Shown here piece by piece: positions 1 through 9,475 of a stretch of DNA of 10,500 nt; the first letter of the stretch is position 1; each line of letters opens with the position of its first letter. The stretch comes from Planctomycetaceae bacterium. GTDB taxonomy: Bacteria > Planctomycetota > Planctomycetia > Planctomycetales > Planctomycetaceae. The notes beneath the pieces are model-generated. The model saw nothing but the letters and a program-made list of their open reading frames with translations, did not search any database and had not been told where the DNA came from. Location: NCBI GenBank assembly GCA_027080405.1, contig JALWSL010000631.1, forward strand, positions 2,584 through 13,083, written 5' to 3'. Both the position numbers and the translations under genes were made by a program.

Positions 1-321
1 AACAGTGCCGAGCGTTATGCCAATTTGAAAGATTGGCAGTACCACGGTTCCATTTATGGTGTTGTCCCGGCCAAACGTGGAGCGTTGAAAAAAGTGGGCG
101 AGTGGAATGTCGAAGAAATCTCTGCTATTGGCGATCACATCAAGGTTACCCTGAATGGTCAGGTTATTGTCGATGCCAAATTGCACGAGGCTGCTCCCGA
201 TGGCAAGACAATCGATGGGAAAAAACATCATCGTATTTTCGCCAAAGATGGTTACATCAGGCTTTGCGGCCACGGCGGAGGGGTTGAGTTCAGAAAGATG
301 CGGATTAAAGAAATCAAGTAA
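1..321 (+). CDS. DUF1080 / 3-keto-disaccharide hydrolase domain protein, C-terminal fragment
   Basis: This is the last 106 codons of a gene whose start lies left of the window; the reading frame is open from base 1 to the TAA at 319-321. The fragment has the hallmarks of the C-terminal half of the DUF1080 fold, a concanavalin-like jelly roll now named 3-keto-disaccharide hydrolase. These are a GSIYGVVPAKRG stretch, then VGEWN, then an HIKVTLNGQVIVDA strand pair, then a GHGGGVEFRKMRIKEI ending. Planctomycetes carry many paralogues, often secreted and associated with carbohydrate breakdown. The 5' part is missing, so a signal peptide, extra domains and the exact substrate cannot be judged. The family assignment is from motif recognition; the enzymatic role is by family only. 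Confidence 0.82.
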   Translation, partial: NSAERYANLKDWQYHGSIYGVVPAKRGALKKVGEWNVEEISAIGDHIKVTLNGQVIVDAKLHEAAPDGKTIDGKKHHRIFAKDGYIRLCGHGGGVEFRKMRIKEIK

Positions 322-433
322 ACTCGAACTGAATTTGAATCAGATGGTTCACGCGATTGGGTTCACTTGATTCACCTGCCGCGTCTCTGCACTTCAGGAT
401 GTGCGGATTTGCGAGTTGTGGATATCGTCCAGG

Positions 434-472
434 CAACTAACCGGATTTCCGGTTGGTTGCTTTTCTTTTTTT
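434..472 (+). terminator. Intrinsic terminator for the DUF1080 transcript
   Basis: An 11-bp stem (CAACTAACCGG at 434-444 with CCGGTTGGTTG at 449-459, one T-G wobble) encloses the four-base loop ATTT. It is followed directly by a T-rich run (461-472). The polarity of the T-run fits transcription on the + strand, 113 bases after the DUF1080 stop. The hairpin covers the stop codon and final codons of the convergent cytochrome gene, so it is both terminator and coding sequence. No matching T-run exists for termination in the minus direction. Confidence 0.8.
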
Positions 473-2959
473 GAACCACACAAATACGCCGATGAAGATG
501 ATCGGAACAAGAGCGGCCGCTGCGGTTTGTCCCCACGCTGCCAGTAGAACGATTTTGTGAATGAGGCTTGCGTGTTTGTGGGGGTCGTCGGGGAGTTGGC
601 CGGAGTATTTGGCGACGTGATGCAGAAAACTGGTCGCCAGGTTTTCTTTCGGCAGTTCCTGATGGCAAGCAGAACAGGTACCGGCGCGGCTCATCATCGC
701 CCGTTCTTCGTTGTTAAGCGGTCGTGAAAGTTTGAAGTGATGCCCGACCGTCATCAACTGTTTCCCGTCTTCAGAAACGATGCGGGACCAGTCGGTATCC
801 ATGTTCTCGATTTTCTGGAATTGCGGGCGCGTTTTTTTCGGAAGAATATCGCCCTCTATCGTTTCGATATCGACGATAATTGTTTCATCCAGTCGGCGCA
901 GATTCCGGGCGCCATCGATACCGTAGCCGAGCGCTTTCTCGGAGGCATGACACGATTCGCAGCTTCTGGCGTTTTTGGTCATCGTATGTGGTTGCACGGG
1001 AGACATATCGAGTGCAAGTTGTCCTTCCTCGCCAGCTCCTTCCGCCCCTGCCATCGTACGGAAAACGTGGTTGACGAGAATCGGTTTGCCATCTTCTCCG
1101 ATGATTGTCACGGAAGGCTGGCATCCGGGAGCGAGCGGCGTAATACGTCCTTCGCCGTTGACGCCGAGCATCGGTTTTTCCCAACGCAGATAGGAACGTG
1201 TTTCGCTCACCTTGCCGGGAATTATCGTATCATAAGATGATTCCCCACGATCGGCTGCGTGTTTCGGATCCTGATGTTTTCGCCCCGCAGCGACCCAATC
1301 GAAGTTTTCCTTTTTCGTTTTTCTCAAAGCGGCTGCAATCGCTTTTTCTTTGGCGTCCGGCTTCGATTCCTGTTGGGGACATTTGGCGGGATCGGTGTAG
1401 TCGATCTTCACATGACAGCCGTAACATTGCGGTGCCCATGAAGCATGACACGTATAACATTCCATCCGTTTCATATGCCTGCTGACGGTAGACATCGCCA
1501 CGATGCCGCGATCGCTGATTTTGTTCTGCTGTTTCAAGGATTTGAGCGGCTTTAGCGTCAGGTCTTTACCGTTGGCGGTATGCACGATGATCTGCTCTCC
1601 TTTTTTCACGACATTACCGTAAGGATTGCCGCGGGCTGTGAGCAGATAGCCATCTTCCGGTGCGTAAATGGTTCCCTGAACAGTGTGACTGTTGAGCTGT
1701 TTGGTCAAACCGCGTGGTTCGCCTGTCGCGGGAGATTCTTCAAATTCATCCATGAAGCCGAGTGGCAATTCCCACGGGAATTTATCGGGTGTCCCGTGAC
1801 AATCTGCGCATTCAATTTGTACAACTCCCAGGTTTGCTCCGGCCAGAAACCCGTCGCTGTGTACGTCAATTGAAGTGTGGCAGTCCTGACACGTCATCCC
1901 TTTGATGTAATGAATATCCTGCTCCATCGCGATGTAATGTTTCGAGTGCAATTTCGGTTGATCCGAACCATCCGCGGCGAACGGAGCATGGTAAGCGGTT
2001 TCCATCAATCCCTGAAAAGAAACACCGATGCGTTTCCCGCGATCGTGGCAGGTCGTGCAGGTTTCAGCTGGAATGCCCGAATATGTTTTATCGTGAACCG
2101 TCACCTTTGCTTCGCGTGTTCCCTGTATCGAATGCACCAGACAGTGCCCCGGTTTTTCCCGATCAATCGTTTTATCGTCTCCTTCATACAAACCTTCGTT
2201 GCTGTAGGGAACGTGACAGGAGGAGCAACCCATGCCGCGGTAATCGCCCCGTTTCTGTCGCCCTTTCACCGCATGATGGCAGCGCTGACATTCCTGCCGA
2301 ATGTAAGTGAAAGCGGCGAGCGTGGGGTCATCTTTCAATTTGGAAAGATCGGTTGGTGCTTCCGGGAGTGCGACATGGCGATCCACAAAAACGTCCGGCT
2401 CCATTTTTTTCAACCGTTCCATATATTGGCGATAGACGTCGCTCCCCAGGCGATCCTGCGGATTCTCCGGATTCTTCACCGCATAGTTGGCCCATTTGTG
2501 TTCGTAACCGGTGAGCGAACCGAACGACCAGGCGACTCCCTGAATCTTGCCCGCTTCGGTCATCATCAGGCTTCGCCACTGTACTTCGCAGTGTTGCGGG
2601 TGACATTTTCCGCACGTGTTTTCGTTGATCCACGGGCTGCCCGGATCAGGATAGAATTTTTCGAACGAATGAGCCGCTTCCTTTTCGGTCGCGTTCGGAT
2701 CGCCGCCATGACAGACCACGCAACCAGCCGGATCGCCCGCTTCCTTTCCCTGTTTCATAATCTGTTCAAGCATTTCCGAACCGGACTCGCGAATCAGTTC
2801 GATCTCGGCGTGACACTTCATACAGCCGGAATTTTTCGCCTCCGGGTAATGATCAATCAACTTCTCGCCAGCTTCAAGTGGGCCGGAAAGATGTAGCTCA
2901 AGAAGAAGCATCGCAAACAGAGCGAAAAGGTAATGGAACCAGGAAATGTTATTTTTCAT
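437..2959 (-). CDS. Dodecahaem c-type cytochrome, membrane anchored
   Basis: This 840-residue protein has 12 CxxCH haem-binding motifs, at residues 46, 80, 116, 224, 245, 301, 357, 384, 501, 512, 667 and 762. An N-terminal hydrophobic stretch (about 7-24) looks like a Sec signal sequence, with a possible cleavage after Ala30. A C-terminal helix (about 803-829) is followed by a very basic tail (KKRK...), so the haem domain should be periplasmic with the C-terminus in the cytoplasm. Haem motifs come in three groups (1-3, 4-8, 9-12), with non-haem stretches of about 110 residues after haem 8 and 150 after haem 10. An in-frame ATG exists upstream at 3037, but starting at 2959 places the signal sequence at the N-terminus. 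The likely role is periplasmic electron transfer. I do not recognise a named family such as HAO, NrfA or MtrA, and no catalytic site is evident. It is probably transcribed alone: 289 bp separate it from mobA upstream, and that gap shows no other gene. Confidence 0.85.
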   Translation of the reverse strand: MKNNISWFHYLFALFAMLLLELHLSGPLEAGEKLIDHYPEAKNSGCMKCHAEIELIRESGSEMLEQIMKQGKEAGDPAGCVVCHGGDPNATEKEAAHSFEKFYPDPGSPWINENTCGKCHPQHCEVQWRSLMMTEAGKIQGVAWSFGSLTGYEHKWANYAVKNPENPQDRLGSDVYRQYMERLKKMEPDVFVDRHVALPEAPTDLSKLKDDPTLAAFTYIRQECQRCHHAVKGRQKRGDYRGMGCSSCHVPYSNEGLYEGDDKTIDREKPGHCLVHSIQGTREAKVTVHDKTYSGIPAETCTTCHDRGKRIGVSFQGLMETAYHAPFAADGSDQPKLHSKHYIAMEQDIHYIKGMTCQDCHTSIDVHSDGFLAGANLGVVQIECADCHGTPDKFPWELPLGFMDEFEESPATGEPRGLTKQLNSHTVQGTIYAPEDGYLLTARGNPYGNVVKKGEQIIVHTANGKDLTLKPLKSLKQQNKISDRGIVAMSTVSRHMKRMECYTCHASWAPQCYGCHVKIDYTDPAKCPQQESKPDAKEKAIAAALRKTKKENFDWVAAGRKHQDPKHAADRGESSYDTIIPGKVSETRSYLRWEKPMLGVNGEGRITPLAPGCQPSVTIIGEDGKPILVNHVFRTMAGAEGAGEEGQLALDMSPVQPHTMTKNARSCESCHASEKALGYGIDGARNLRRLDETIIVDIETIEGDILPKKTRPQFQKIENMDTDWSRIVSEDGKQLMTVGHHFKLSRPLNNEERAMMSRAGTCSACHQELPKENLATSFLHHVAKYSGQLPDDPHKHASLIHKIVLLAAWGQTAAAALVPIIFIGVFVWFKKRKATNRKSG

Positions 2960-3248
2960 GACGAAACATTCTTGACAGTCGAAGGGAAAAACTGTGACAA
3001 GATGAAAACTGTTGCAAGACGAGACTCGATGGAACATGAGAGCCTAACCGTTCGTATCGTGAGATGAATGGGCGATAAAATCAAGAGATGAAGATGTCCA
3101 TTATGTCATGTCAACGATATCAACTGGTGCCCCAATCCGATAACTGCTTGCAGATATTATTGTTTCGGGGAACAGGTTGCGCGAATGATGGGCGTGCTGT
3201 CTGTTTGGTGTGGCAATAAAAACAAGGAAAACGCTGGGCGGATCGCCA

Positions 3249-3881
3249 TCACGAATTATTGGCTTTCCAGCGGGCTGCATCGTTTTTTGTATTGATTTGA
3301 GGAACATCAGGCCAATCTTCAGGGAGTTTCATGGCGCTGATCCGCTCACCTGCGAGCTGGAACATTTTTTGCAGCGAGAGTTCACGTGCAGCGATCTGTT
3401 TTTCAACCGCGCTCATCAGATCGACATGAAAACAACCGGGGAACGGGTGAAATATGGAGTGGGACAGTTCCTTGAAAAGAACGGCATCGTATTGAGGCGA
3501 GTTCTTTGCCTGTTCCCATAACGTATCGAGCCAGTTTGTGGGAAGGCGTGTCATATCGCAACTGACGAGCATAATCCAACGGCACGAAGAAGTTGCTTTC
3601 GCATGGACAAGAGCGGTTTGCAATCCGCCCAGTGGCCCCATCCCGGGATGCAAATCTGAAATCGTATTCAGGTGCAAATCTTGGTACTTGTCGGGGGCAT
3701 CTGCAATCGCGGTGATTCTGTCCGTCCAGTTTCCCAACCACCTGGCGATACGCGAAATCATCGGTTCGCCTTCTATCTCAAAACGGGACTTATCTTCGCC
3801 AAACCGCCTGCTCTTGCCTCCGCAAAGAATGTAGCCTTGCGGAGAGACTTTGGCTGAATTACCCTGTCGCGGGTTTTGCAT
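3249..3881 (-). CDS. mobA: Molybdenum cofactor guanylyltransferase (MobA-like)
   Basis: MobA transfers GMP from GTP onto molybdopterin to make the MGD form of the cofactor, in the cytoplasm. The 210-residue product has the nucleotidyltransferase signature LCGGKSRRFGEDKSRF (residues 19-34, including Lys31), a DLHPGMGPLGGL loop (76-87), a CDM metal-site motif (108-110, where MobA normally has CDxP), and an INTKND motif near the C-terminus (196-201) like the NTPED of MobA. The length fits the family (about 190-210). I chose the ATG at 3881. An in-frame GTG at 3938 would add 19 residues ahead of the domain and nearly abut the ATG of the divergent transporter gene. The MocA cytidylyltransferase and other sugar-nucleotide transferases are alternatives, but the GPLGG and NTxxD signatures favour MobA. 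No molybdoenzyme gene is adjacent. Confidence 0.8.
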   Translation of the reverse strand: MQNPRQGNSAKVSPQGYILCGGKSRRFGEDKSRFEIEGEPMISRIARWLGNWTDRITAIADAPDKYQDLHLNTISDLHPGMGPLGGLQTALVHAKATSSCRWIMLVSCDMTRLPTNWLDTLWEQAKNSPQYDAVLFKELSHSIFHPFPGCFHVDLMSAVEKQIAARELSLQKMFQLAGERISAMKLPEDWPDVPQINTKNDAARWKANNS

Positions 3882-3940
3882 TTTATTGTCCTGTCGAGTT
3901 GTCTGTCGCAACTGCTCTTTCCACTGCTGATCCAGCACGA

Positions 3941-6061
3941 ATGGATCAGGTACTATTCGAGTTGGTGTCCATGCAATTTTTTGTCAATGCTCTCCATGAT
4001 GACGCTTTTCTGCTTGATTTGGAAGCAGGTTCGCTCGATGAGGTCTTTTCTGCAACACTGGATCATCTTGTTTCTCGCGATTTATTGAACGCAGAGCATC
4101 GTGAAACGGTTCGGGCTGCACTTTGGGAGCGGGAGAAAGTCGCCTCAACAGCTATCGGGCAGTCGGTTTCGATTCCGCATGCCTATGTCGCTGAATTGAA
4201 ACAGCCTCTCGTATTTTTTGTTCGACTTCGTAAGCCGATCAATCTTGGAGCGCTGGACGGTGTTCCGACACGTTTCTTTTTTATTCTGCTCGGGCCAGTC
4301 GATTACGCTTCGGAACATCTCGATACGCTGACGCAAATCGCCCGGCTGATGTCAGATGACGAATTTCGATACGAGCTGACCGAAGCGCGTTCCCGAAGCG
4401 ATCTGCTTGAATCACTTTCCCGGTTTGTCAAACGCCACGCAGAATCGAAAGTTTCCCCCGAAAAAACATTGGAAGAAGAAGGGCTTGTTTTCAGTGGCCG
4501 GTTCTTTGGGGGAGTCAGGGACGATTTTGCCCGACGGATCGTGCATTACCGGGACGATTGGAGACGTGGCTGGTGCAGGAAGTCTTTTTCCGCCATCGTG
4601 TTTCTCTTTTTTGCCTGTTTGGCTCCTGCGATCACTTTTGGCGGAATTATGGGGGCCATTACCAATCAGCAAATTGGTGTTGTTGAAATGCTGGTCGCAA
4701 CCGCCTTCGGGGGGATGCTCTATGCTGCTCTGGGCGGGCAGCCGCTTATCCTTTTGGGGGGAGTCGGGCCGCTGCTCGTTTTTACGGGCATCCTGTACGA
4801 TTTGTGTCTGGAGATGGAAATTCCGTTTCTGCCGATGTATCAGTGGATCGGGTTCTGGACCGCGATTATTCTGCTGATACTGGCTGCCTTCGACGCATCC
4901 TGTCTGATGCGATATTTTACGCGGTTCAGCGATGATGTTTTTTCGGCATTGATGTCCCTGATGTTTATTTATGAGGCCGTCAAAGCGATCGTCTACCTCT
5001 TTCAGGAAAGTTTTGGCAACGAAAGCGTCAATCACGACAAGGCGTTTCTTTCGTTGATCCTGGCTGTCGGAACATTTTCCATCGCCCTGAATCTTTCGCG
5101 ATTCAGACGCAGCCGGTATCTGATGCCCTGGATGAGGGAATTCCTTTCCGATTTCGGCCCGACAATTGCCATTACCATCATGGCGATAATCGCTTTTATC
5201 TTCCGGGATGAAATTCATCTGGATCAGTTGGCTGTTCCGGAATCGATCCGTCCGACGTATGTCGAGTCGGAATCCGGTTTGCCACGCTCATGGATTGTCG
5301 ATGGCTCCCGGCTTTCTCCGCAGTTGAAAATGCTGGCGATCCTGCCCGCTTTTCTGACAAGCGTGCTCATTTTCCTGGTACAGAACGTGACATCACGACT
5401 GATCAACAATCCCGATCTGAAACTGAAAAAGGGAGCCGCGTATCATCTCGATTTGACCGTCATTGCGATTCTGGTCGCCATCTGTTCGGTTTTTGGCCTT
5501 CCCTGGCTGGTCGCAGCAACGGTTCGATCGCTGGCTCATGTGCGCGGGTTGGCCAATGTCGAGGAAGTGCTGCTTTCTTCGGGAGAGACCAAAGAGCGCA
5601 TCGTTCACGTGGAAGAAAATCGACTGACGCCCTTTCTGATTCACGCTTTGATCGGCGTCAGTCTGGTGGCGTTGCATCTGTTGGCGATGACGCCGATGGC
5701 TGTTCTGTTCGGTCTGTTTCTTTACATGGGAGTTGTATCTCTGACCGGAAATCAGTTTATTGAACGATTGAACCTGTGGCTGATGGATTCCGCCCTGTAT
5801 CCCGGTACGCACTACATTCGACGGGTTCCGATTCGTATTATCCATATTTTCACGTTCGTACAATTCTGTTCTCTTGTCGCCTTGTGTCTAATCAATTTGA
5901 GTCCTGTCAAATGGATTCGGCTGACTTTCCCGTTATTTATCGTCCTCCTGGTTCCGATCCGATATTTACTGGACCGCCTCCTGCCTGCTGAAGACCTGAA
6001 AATCCTCGATGCCCAGACAGACACGGATTTGGCCGACGAGGAACTCCATTGGGCCGGGTGA
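3941..6061 (+). CDS. EIIA (PTS)–SLC4/Band 3-type bicarbonate/anion transporter fusion
   Basis: This 706-residue inner-membrane protein has two parts. Residues about 11-165 match the PTS EIIA fructose/mannitol/Ntr domain: an LLDLEA start, WEREKVASTAIG, then SIPHAYV with the expected phospho-acceptor His80. A linker of about 45 residues follows. Residues about 195-690 are a full SLC4 (HCO3_cotransp) domain: APAITFGG (228-235), GQPLILLGGVGPLLVF (266-281), WIGFW (302-306), FSALMSLMFIYEA (334-346), a KLKKG loop (494-498), FGLPWLVAATVRS (518-530), MAVLFGLFLYMGV (586-598) and the YIRRV...HIFT segment (625-638). The family moves bicarbonate or chloride by exchange or Na+ symport; the substrate here is inferred. 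The soluble N-terminal domain could control transport by phosphorylation. I prefer ATG 3941; an in-frame TTG at 3899 would add 14 residues. The gene is divergent from mobA (59-bp gap) and convergent with the methyltransferase gene (20-bp gap), so it is probably monocistronic. Confidence 0.9.
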   Translation: MDQVLFELVSMQFFVNALHDDAFLLDLEAGSLDEVFSATLDHLVSRDLLNAEHRETVRAALWEREKVASTAIGQSVSIPHAYVAELKQPLVFFVRLRKPINLGALDGVPTRFFFILLGPVDYASEHLDTLTQIARLMSDDEFRYELTEARSRSDLLESLSRFVKRHAESKVSPEKTLEEEGLVFSGRFFGGVRDDFARRIVHYRDDWRRGWCRKSFSAIVFLFFACLAPAITFGGIMGAITNQQIGVVEMLVATAFGGMLYAALGGQPLILLGGVGPLLVFTGILYDLCLEMEIPFLPMYQWIGFWTAIILLILAAFDASCLMRYFTRFSDDVFSALMSLMFIYEAVKAIVYLFQESFGNESVNHDKAFLSLILAVGTFSIALNLSRFRRSRYLMPWMREFLSDFGPTIAITIMAIIAFIFRDEIHLDQLAVPESIRPTYVESESGLPRSWIVDGSRLSPQLKMLAILPAFLTSVLIFLVQNVTSRLINNPDLKLKKGAAYHLDLTVIAILVAICSVFGLPWLVAATVRSLAHVRGLANVEEVLLSSGETKERIVHVEENRLTPFLIHALIGVSLVALHLLAMTPMAVLFGLFLYMGVVSLTGNQFIERLNLWLMDSALYPGTHYIRRVPIRIIHIFTFVQFCSLVALCLINLSPVKWIRLTFPLFIVLLVPIRYLLDRLLPAEDLKILDAQTDTDLADEELHWAG

Positions 6062-6081
6062 TTTTCATGTGTTTGGAAAGT

Positions 6082-6693
6082 TCAGACGCCAACAAGAATG
6101 GTGCGAAAAGCCGAGTTGGTCGAGAGAGGTCTGTCCTCCAGAATCGTGACATCGGTTCCTTCAATCATCTCCTCGAAATTTCGGTTGATATCGGTTCCGA
6201 ACGGACGGGTCAGCAGATTGGTTAACCGTCTGGTGAACGAAGGCGGTTTCTGACTGGTGACGAATTTATCAAAAACAATAATGCGTCCCCCTGGTCTGGT
6301 CAGCCGGACAGCTTCCCGAAAGCAGGCGGTCGGATTGGCGACCACGCTGAGGATCAGATTGAGAGCCACTACATCGAAGCTGTGATCAGGCAAGGCAATC
6401 TGTTCTGCATCGCTTTGCAGTAGTTGTATCGGTTTGCCGAGTCGAGCCGATTTTTTCTGGGCGATTTTCAGCATGGCAGGGCTGATATCCACACCGGTCA
6501 GGCACGCTCCATCAGGAATATATTGAAGATCCACACCGGTGCCCACACCTGCCAAAAGCACCTTTTCGCCTTGCTTCACATCAGCCAGTTTCCACGCCTG
6601 CTTTCGCCCATTGACAAACACCGACCAGGCGATCAACCAGTCGTAAAGCGGGGACCAGCAGCTATAAACGATGCGATTCCAGAGGTTATTCAT
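6082..6693 (-). CDS. Class I SAM-dependent methyltransferase
   Basis: The 203-residue product is a Rossmann-type methyltransferase. SAM motif I is LLAGVGTG (46-53), in which an Ala stands where many family members have an acidic residue. It is followed by GVDIS (67-71), the acidic pocket SDAEQIALPD (94-103), FDVVALNLILSVV (106-118) and RPGGRIIVFD (133-142). The overall pattern resembles the UbiE/PmtA-like group that methylates quinones or phospholipids, but the substrate cannot be read from the sequence. The N-terminal WSPLYDWL also fits that group. The ATG at 6693 is chosen; an in-frame GTG at 6705 would add four residues. It lies 25 bp after the stop of the heptosyltransferase on the same strand, so it is probably the last gene of the hldE operon, and an envelope glycan or lipid target is plausible. 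It converges with the transporter gene; no terminator hairpin is visible in the 20-bp gap. Confidence 0.8.
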   Translation of the reverse strand: MNNLWNRIVYSCWSPLYDWLIAWSVFVNGRKQAWKLADVKQGEKVLLAGVGTGVDLQYIPDGACLTGVDISPAMLKIAQKKSARLGKPIQLLQSDAEQIALPDHSFDVVALNLILSVVANPTACFREAVRLTRPGGRIIVFDKFVTSQKPPSFTRRLTNLLTRPFGTDINRNFEEMIEGTDVTILEDRPLSTNSAFRTILVGV

Positions 6694-6718
6694 ACCGGTA
6701 TTCACTCGAGACGGTTAT

Positions 6719-7779
6719 TCAGGCGACACGTTCCTGATTCCCACTGAGCTGGCTGAGCAGTTGGCACGTCTTTTCATAAACCGTATCGACACTCAATTCC
6801 TGCATGCATCGGTGATGACCGAAGGGGCAGGTTCTTTTCTGGCATGGGCCGCAATCAACGCTCTGCTGCAGGTGAATCGCATTGACGTAATTCGTTTCGC
6901 TCCAGGCGATATGGGTCGGGCCGAACAACGTGACAACCGGGACATTAAACGCGGCTGCGAAATGTCGCGGGCCGGAATCGGTTGTGATCATCAATCGCGA
7001 ATGTTTGACGGTCGCTTTGGAAAGGCCGACGCTGATCGATTCTTCTGCCAGCGAGTGGATCAGTGGATGATCGGCTTGTTTTGTGAACTCTCTCGCCAAC
7101 TCCTGCTCGGCTGGGCCACACAGCATCACGATCGGCAGTTCCATTTCACCAGCGATTCGTTTGGCCAATTCCACAAAATGTTCCAGTGGCCAGAGCTTGG
7201 CTGCTCCGAATGCGCCACCGGAATTCAGGCAGAGATACGCCCCTTCGCTCAGTTGAAATCTGCTTGCAAACTCGTTCCAGGATTCTTCATCTTCCGGAGT
7301 TGTCTGCAGCTCTATTGCTGGCGTGTCTGGACTGGTATCACTTTCATTTATCCCGCAGGCATAACGTGCCAGGCGAAGATACTCATCCAGAACAGGGTTT
7401 GGCACAGTGCGGGATTTCGGTTGCAGGCGATCCGTCAGCAACCAGCCCCTTCCGTCACGTTGAAAGCCGATTCTTTTGGGAATGCCTGCCAGTCTTGCTA
7501 CCGCTGCGGTACGCAGGGAATTGGTCATCAAAATGATTTCATCAAACCGTTCTGCACGCAGTTTTCGCAGGAACGCAGTTTTCTGTTTCCAGGAAAATTT
7601 GCTGCTGCTCTGGTCGAGAATCATTCCGTCCAGCAGGTCACTGCCAGCCAGCACGTCGTCATTGGGAACGCGGTAGATCCCGATGAGTTCATTGTCGGGA
7701 AAACGATCTCGCAGCAACCGCAGGGCAGGGGTTGCCATGACCGCATCGCCAATCCAGTTCGGTAGCCAGACTGCTCTTT

Positions 7780-7783
<4 letters not shown>
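6719..7783 (-). CDS. waaF: Glycosyltransferase family 9, heptosyltransferase II-like
   Basis: This 354-residue cytoplasmic or membrane-peripheral enzyme has a GT-B fold with the ADP-heptose:LPS heptosyltransferase pattern: LPNWIGDAVMATPAL at the N-terminus (7-21), NSGGAFGAAKLWPLEHF (187-203) and the nucleotide-site segment TTDSGPRHFAAA (267-278) followed by LFGPTH (286-291). Four cysteines near the end (311, 314, 319, 326; CxxCx4Cx6C) match the C-terminal cysteine-rich stretch common in WaaF-type proteins. Family knowledge says it adds heptose from ADP-heptose to a lipid A-core acceptor. In planctomycetes the acceptor is less certain, so the symbol is a family-level label. The start ATG overlaps the hldE stop in an ATGA, which suggests translational coupling to the enzyme that makes its donor. 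Length is normal for the family. Confidence 0.86.
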
Positions 7784-9324
<1,541 letters not shown>

Positions 9325-9475
9325 CCATGTCTCGTTATTATTGGATTATTGGGAAGGTGTAAATGAGAGGGCAGATCGTGAATTCTGCACACGGTTTCAC
9401 CTGTATGACAGGGTTTTCCCCCTCTCCAGATCCATACTTCATCGAATTATTCCGGAAGAGTCGGTATCTTGTCAG

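Noticed and set aside
1877..2896. Open frame of 339 codons on the + strand, opposite the cytochrome gene
   Set aside because: It lies wholly antisense to a gene with 12 intact haem motifs; its translation is rich in Arg, Phe and His with no domain pattern, as expected of a complementary-strand shadow.
2960..3037. N-terminal extension of the cytochrome from the upstream ATG at 3037
   Set aside because: It would put 26 residues including two extra cysteines in front of a typical signal sequence that starts at the ATG at 2959.
3200..3248. Possible terminator after mobA on the minus strand
   Set aside because: The GGCG/CGCC stem is only four base pairs and the following T-rich stretch is interrupted, so support is too weak.
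3101..3307. Possible small gene of 68 codons on the minus strand after mobA
   Set aside because: It overlaps the mobA 3' end in another frame and has no recognisable motif or start signal.
4412..5218. Open frame of 268 codons on the minus strand inside the transporter gene
   Set aside because: Its translation is low-complexity and polar, and the opposite strand encodes conserved SLC4 membrane segments.
6671..7765. Open frame of 364 codons on the + strand, opposite the heptosyltransferase gene
   Set aside because: The minus strand encodes a complete GT9 protein with all motifs; the + frame shows no recognisable domain.
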